From assembly GCA_963576725.1 (NCBI GenBank), contig OY755241.1, positions 77,796,701-77,860,700 on the forward strand: DNA of 64,000 bases, read 5' to 3'. Under the pieces are notes generated by a model, which ran no database searches, was not told where the DNA came from, and saw only the letters and a program-made list of their open reading frames with translations. Shown here in pieces: positions 63,305 to 64,000 of this stretch. Made by a program: the position numbers and the translations under genes. The stretch is from Azorinus chamasolen. Its lineage: Eukaryota; Mollusca; Bivalvia; Cardiida; Solecurtidae. How positions within the stretch are numbered: the stretch's first letter is position 1; each line of letters begins with the position of its first letter.

Positions 63305-64000
63305 GACGGTGTGCCTGAGCGTAAAACGGTGATACACACCAGGCTGGGTGATACGCACCAACTGTAACTGTAGGGAGGTGATACACACCAGGCTGGGTGA
63401 TACGCACCAACTGTAACTGTAGGACAAACGGTGATACGCACCAGGCTGGGTGATACGCACCAACTGTAACTGTAGGGAGGTGATACACACCAGGCTGGGT
63501 GATACGCACCAACTGTAACTGTAGGGAGCTGTAACTGTTGGGAGGTGATACACACCAGGCTGGGTGATACGCACCAACTGTAACTGTAGGGAGATGATAC
63601 ACACCAGGCTGGGTGATACGCACCAACTGTAAATGTAGGGAGGTGATACACACCAGACTGGGTGATACACACCAACTGTAACTGTATTGAGGTCCTAGGA
63701 CAAGCTCCCTCTGGTGAGCGTAAAACGGTAATACACACCAGGCTGGGTGATACGCACCAACTGTAACTGTAGGGAGGTGATACACACCAGGCTTGGTGAT
63801 ACGCACCAACTGTTACTGTAGGGAGGTCCAATGACAAGCTCCCTCTGGTGAGCGTTAAACGGTGATACACACCAGGCTGGGTGATGCGCACCAACTGTAA
63901 CTGTAGGGAGGTGGTACACACCAGGCTTGGTGATACGCACCAACTGTAACTGTAGGGAGGTCCTAGGACAAGCTCCCTCTGGTGAGCGTGAAACGGTGAT
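63305..64000. repeat. 48-bp minisatellite with higher-order structure, running off the right edge
   Basis: Unit GTGATACACACCAGGCTGGGTGATACGCACCAACTGTAACTGTAGGGAG, itself two halves (GATACRCACCA twice). A longer block with GTCCTAGGACAAGCTCCCTCTGGTGAGCGTAAAACG is inserted at about 63690, 63827 and 63960. The 48-bp period keeps several minus frames open for up to 208 codons. Confidence 0.95.

Noticed and set aside
63246..63943. Overlapping open frames of 136-208 codons on the minus strand
   Set aside because: Three frames are open at once over a 48-bp repeat, which is expected from the period and not from coding.

Overview
The window is eukaryotic and looks like a mollusc, most likely a bivalve. 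Genes are split by kilobase introns. More than half of the DNA is repeats: tandem arrays full of TGACCTTGACCTTTGACC, palindromic MITEs, and decayed non-LTR retrotransposons. No operon, Shine-Dalgarno site, tRNA, rRNA or CRISPR array was seen. The species call is inference; the repeat style and a temptin-family domain (known from molluscan pheromones) point to molluscs.

The main gene runs on the minus strand from about 58865 down to a TAG stop at 33712. Ten coding exons were placed by hand, and every junction keeps the reading frame (1,636 nt, about 544 residues; the first exon with the start codon was not found). The predicted protein is secreted: hydrophobic leader, temptin-like domain with an EF-hand-like loop, short Cys-rich linker, then a complete copper type II ascorbate-dependent monooxygenase of the dopamine beta-hydroxylase/MOXD1 type, then a Cys-rich tail. 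All six expected copper ligands (HH, H, HxH, M) are present although spread over four exons. A temptin domain fused to a copper monooxygenase is the most interesting protein in the window.

The left part holds two more incomplete host genes. A minus-strand gene has a candidate first exon at 11348-11530, beside ETS- and YY1-like promoter motifs, and a second exon at 1904-2033 that joins in phase; it then leaves the window. A possible divergent plus-strand transcript starts near 11750 (donor after 11949). A plus-strand Ser/Asp/Asn-rich repeat exon lies at 15795-16698, with frameshifts, and a possibly related small exon at 24334-24471. Their products were not recognised.

Region by region: 1-11336 is tandem repeats and MITEs inside the minus-strand gene; 11337-12000 is the putative bidirectional promoter; 12000-15800 is MITEs; 15795-24500 holds gene fragments, a templated duplication and an inverted-repeat element; 26700-29400 is a decayed reverse transcriptase interrupted by a 282-bp tandem array; 30590-32970 is a truncated non-LTR element encoding a 2A peptide and endonuclease, next to a 147-bp tandem element; 33712-58865 is the temptin-monooxygenase gene, whose introns hold many minisatellites, a 2-kb terminal-inverted-repeat element and a 1.3-kb GC-rich palindrome; 58900-64000 is MITEs and minisatellites. 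Several minisatellites appear to have grown out of the arms or centres of the palindromic MITEs.
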